From the NCBI GenBank assembly GCA_046537735.1, contig JBKHKH010000039.1:1-15460 (forward strand): a stretch of 15,460 nt of DNA, read 5' to 3'. Positions 13,063 to 15,460 of the stretch are shown piece by piece. The DNA is from JdFR-22 sp046537735. GTDB lineage: Archaea; Halobacteriota; Archaeoglobi; Archaeoglobales; Archaeoglobaceae. Within the stretch, counting starts at the first letter, position 1. Each line of letters begins with the position of its first letter. The notes below the pieces were generated by a model. That model was not told the origin of the DNA and did not search any database. It worked only from the letters and a program-made list of their open reading frames with translations. A program made the translations under genes and the position numbers.

Positions 13063-14157
13063 TCAGGCTATTTCCTGTTCCAACTCTTCCAGCAGCTTTT
13101 TGGCTTTTCTGGATAGTTTCTTGGGGGTCTGTACCTGGACCCGGACGTATTCATCGCCTTTGCCTCTTCCTTCCAGGTGAGGTATTCCTTCGCCCTTGAG
13201 CTTTATCATTTCCCCGCTCTGGGTTCCCGACTCTATCTTGATCTTCTTGTTGCCGTTGAGCGTCGGCACTTCGATCTTGGTCCCCAGTGAAGCCTGCACT
13301 ATATTCACGGGCATATCTACGATTATATCGTCTCCTTCTCTGTGGAATGTGTCGTGAGGTTTGACGTTTATGAGGACGTAAAGGTCCCCTGAGCCATCTC
13401 TCCCGTATTCGCCTTCCCCAGCAACCCGGAGCACTGTTCCTGATTTTACGCCAGCAGGTACGTTAACAGAGATCGTTCTTTCACCCATGACTGTTCCTGT
13501 TCCCTTACATTTCTTGCACGGGTTTTCTATTATAGTTCCAGAGCCTCTGCACTTGCTGCAGGGAACTACCTGCACGAAGCGGGTGAACATGTTGCCGCTC
13601 TCTTTCCTTATCTGGCCTACGCCACCGCAATCGGGGCAAGTCTTTCGGGAGCTATTGTCTTCTGCTCCGGTGCCGTCGCACTCCTCACATTTAACTTTCT
13701 TCTTTATCTTGATATCCTTATTGGCACCGGCGGCGACTTCTTCAAGAGTTATATTGAGCCTGTATTCGAGGTCAGAGCCTCTTTCAGCTCTTCTACCTCT
13801 GCCAAATCCACTCCCGAATCCTCCACCAAAAAAATGGTTAAAGATATCTTCAAATCCGCCGAAACCGAATCCGGCTTCTTTGAAGATGTCCTCGAAGTTA
13901 GCACCTCTGAAAATGTCTTCGTAGGAGTACTGGCCGCTTATCCCTGCATGCCCGAATCTGTCATACTGTGCCCTCTTTTCGTCGTCTGATAGCACTGCAT
14001 ATGCTTCGGAGATCTTCTTGAACTTTTCTTCTGCTTCCGGATCCTTATTTCGGTCCGGATGGTACTGCATGGCAAGTTTGCGGTACGCTTTCTTGATCTC
14101 GTCCTTCGAAGCGTTCCTGTCAACGCCCAGTATCTCGTAGTAATCCTGCTCGGCCAT
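13063..14157 (-). CDS. dnaJ: Chaperone DnaJ (Hsp40, type I)
   Basis: DnaJ delivers unfolded clients to DnaK and stimulates its ATPase. The layout is complete: J domain (1-70) with HPD at 33-35, a Gly/Phe-rich linker (about 72-125, with FGFGGFEDIFNHFFGGGFG), and four zinc-finger repeats (CEECDGTG, CPDCGGVG, CSKCRGSG, CKKCKGTG). C-terminal substrate-binding and dimerisation domains follow (VNVPAGVKSGTVLRVAGEGE, then LKGEGIPHLEGRGKGD). At 364 residues it is normal length. ATG 14157-14155 has AGGAG five bases upstream, and the gene lies 19 bases after dnaK in the usual dnaK-dnaJ order. In archaea this system is generally thought to have come from bacteria. Nothing in the sequence suggests impairment. 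Confidence 0.98.
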   Translation of the reverse strand: MAEQDYYEILGVDRNASKDEIKKAYRKLAMQYHPDRNKDPEAEEKFKKISEAYAVLSDDEKRAQYDRFGHAGISGQYSYEDIFRGANFEDIFKEAGFGFGGFEDIFNHFFGGGFGSGFGRGRRAERGSDLEYRLNITLEEVAAGANKDIKIKKKVKCEECDGTGAEDNSSRKTCPDCGGVGQIRKESGNMFTRFVQVVPCSKCRGSGTIIENPCKKCKGTGTVMGERTISVNVPAGVKSGTVLRVAGEGEYGRDGSGDLYVLINVKPHDTFHREGDDIIVDMPVNIVQASLGTKIEVPTLNGNKKIKIESGTQSGEMIKLKGEGIPHLEGRGKGDEYVRVQVQTPKKLSRKAKKLLEELEQEIA

Positions 14158-14176
14158 TATTACTCCTGAAGTTTAA

Positions 14177-15460
14177 TTACTTCTTCACTTCATAATCCGC
14201 ATCGTAGGTTCCGCCAGACCCAGGACCTCCCTGCTGTCCTGTCTGGCCTGCCTGCTGTCCGGCCTGAGCCTGGGCTTGAGCCGCCTGTTCGTACATCTGT
14301 TTTCCGATCTCCTGCACTTCGTTGCTTAGCTCTTCCTGCTTCTTCTTTATCTCTTCTATGTCCTCACCTTCCAGAGCCTTCTTGAGAGCATCGACCTTCT
14401 CCTTGATCCTGTCGTGAACATCCTGGGATATCTGGTCCTTGTAGTCATCCAGCATCTTCTCCGTAGTGTACACCAGTGAGTCCGCTTCGTTCCTTGTCTC
14501 TATCTCTTCTTTCTTCCTCTTGTCCTCTTCCTCATGCTCCTTGGCCTCTTTGACCATCTTGTCGATATCATCCTGAGACAATCTGGTGGAGCCAGTGATG
14601 GTTATGTGGTTCTCCTTGCCTGTGCCCTTGTCCTTGGCATTGACGTTAAGAATACCGTTGGCATCGATATCGAAGGTGACGTCGATCTGCGGCACTCCCC
14701 GGGGTGCTGGCGGAATGCCTTCCAGGTTGAACTGGCCCAGAGATACGTTATCCTTCGCCATGGGTCTCTCTCCCTGCAGGACATTGATGGTGACAGCGGT
14801 CTGATTGTCTGCAGCGGTAGTGAAGGTCTTGGTTATCTTGGTGGGTATGGTAGTATTCCTCTCTATCAGTGGGGTAGCAACTCCGCCTGCTGTCTCCACG
14901 CTCAGTGTGAGGGGTGTAACGTCCAGCAGCAAGATGTCTGTTACTTCTCCCGATATTACTCCTGCCTGAATGGCTGCTCCCGCAGCGACACACTCCATGG
15001 GGTCAACTCCTCTCTCCGATTCTTTGCCAAATATGTCTTTCACTATTTCTCTCATCATAGGCATTCTGGTGGACCCACCAACCAGTATTACGTGGTCTAT
15101 GTCCTGCTTGGATACTCCTGCATCCTTTATACAGCTTTCACATGGTTCTCTGACCTTCTCTATTACTGGCCTCACCAGCTCTTCCATCTTGGCTCTGGTG
15201 AGGTCGTAGTTCATGTGTTTGGGTCCACTATCGTCTGCGTAGATGAACGGGAGGTTAATGTTGGTCTTCTTCATGGTGGACAGCTCTATCTTGGCTTTTT
15301 CTGCGGCTTCGGTCAGCCTCTGCATGGCCTCTCTGTTCTGGCTGAGGTCTATGCCCGTATCCTCTTTGAACCTGTTGAGGAAGTGGTTAACCAGTGTCCT
15401 ATCAATGTCACCGCCTCCCAGCTGGGTGTCACCGTTGGTAGCCTTCACTTCGAACACACC
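14177..15460 (-). CDS. dnaK: Chaperone DnaK (Hsp70), C-terminal part, truncated by the window edge
   Basis: This ATP-dependent chaperone lacks its N-terminus because the gene continues beyond 15460; the first visible residues are GVFEVKATNGDTQLGGGDID. The rest of the ATPase domain is present (VILVGGSTRMPMMREIVKDI, GVDPMECVAAGAAIQAGV), then the linker DILLLDVTPLTLSVET. The substrate-binding domain follows (NTTIPTKITKTFTTAADNQT, QGERPMAKDN, DANGILNVNAKDKGTGKE), then the helical lid. The C-terminal tail is rich in Gln, Ala and Gly and ends YDADYEVKK. About 428 residues are visible, as expected for a protein of some 620. dnaJ follows after 19 bases; grpE may lie upstream outside the window. Confidence 0.97.
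   Translation of the reverse strand, partial: GVFEVKATNGDTQLGGGDIDRTLVNHFLNRFKEDTGIDLSQNREAMQRLTEAAEKAKIELSTMKKTNINLPFIYADDSGPKHMNYDLTRAKMEELVRPVIEKVREPCESCIKDAGVSKQDIDHVILVGGSTRMPMMREIVKDIFGKESERGVDPMECVAAGAAIQAGVISGEVTDILLLDVTPLTLSVETAGGVATPLIERNTTIPTKITKTFTTAADNQTAVTINVLQGERPMAKDNVSLGQFNLEGIPPAPRGVPQIDVTFDIDANGILNVNAKDKGTGKENHITITGSTRLSQDDIDKMVKEAKEHEEEDKRKKEEIETRNEADSLVYTTEKMLDDYKDQISQDVHDRIKEKVDALKKALEGEDIEEIKKKQEELSNEVQEIGKQMYEQAAQAQAQAGQQAGQTGQQGGPGSGGTYDADYEVKK

Noticed and set aside
14177..14300. Gln/Ala/Gly-rich tail of DnaK as an unusual domain
   Set aside because: Low-complexity glycine- and glutamine-rich tails are common at the C-terminus of DnaK proteins.
773..15209. Many plus-strand reading frames of 60-210 codons opposite the genes
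   Set aside because: All lie antisense to well-supported minus-strand genes, have no recognisable domains and are explained by the codon pattern of the real genes.

Overview
This 15.5 kb window looks like the chromosome of an uncultivated, anaerobic, probably salt-tolerant euryarchaeote. The archaeal signs are TATA-type promoters (for example, one only about 30 bases upstream of the htpX start), the remains of a zinc-ribbon kptA gene, an archaeal-style lipoprotein, and full-length trimethylamine-methyltransferase-family genes next to a corrinoid protein. I cannot assign the exact lineage from sequence alone. Every gene I can support lies on the minus strand, so transcription runs from high to low coordinates.

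Layout in transcription order (right to left). First come the 3' part of dnaK and all of dnaJ (15460-13063), then htpX (12918-11944), an M48 membrane protease with an EF-hand-like calcium loop in its cytosolic tail. A broken kptA (11913-11592) follows, then a lipoprotein with two LEA14/WHy-like repeats (11423-10515). Next is a 465-base gap holding leader B, then two SAM-dependent methyltransferases: glycine/sarcosine N-methyltransferase (10049-9195) and sarcosine/dimethylglycine N-methyltransferase (9126-8290). Together these make glycine betaine from glycine. A 485-base gap holds leader A. After it comes a six-gene corrinoid methyl-transfer operon (7804-694): corrinoid protein, two non-pyrrolysine MttB-family methyltransferases, a methionine-synthase-activation-domain protein, a [2Fe-2S]/ASKHA reductive activator, and a pterin-dependent methyltransferase. 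Last is the 5' part of a ClC chloride channel gene (527-1), which runs off the window.

How the genes work together. The window is dominated by osmotic and protein-stress functions: betaine synthesis, a LEA-like lipoprotein, a ClC channel, DnaK/DnaJ and HtpX. The corrinoid operon is a complete catabolic module: a quaternary amine (glycine betaine is the obvious candidate) donates a methyl group to Co(I)-corrinoid protein through an MttB-family enzyme. The pterin methyltransferase then passes the methyl group to a tetrahydropterin, and the activator rescues corrinoid that has oxidised to Co(II). No coenzyme M methyltransferase is present here, so the methyl group appears bound for the C1-pterin pool and not directly for methanogenesis.

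The main discovery candidate is that the betaine-making operon and the methylamine/betaine-breaking operon share a homologous upstream region. The two copies, 7839-8170 and 10081-10412, align over about 330 bases without any net insertion or deletion. An 82-base block next to the genes is about 94% identical by eye, and a TATA-like box sits at exactly the same offset in both. The 82-base block can fold as a nested hairpin and also encodes a short conserved reading frame. This suggests one control element coordinating synthesis and breakdown of the same osmolyte.
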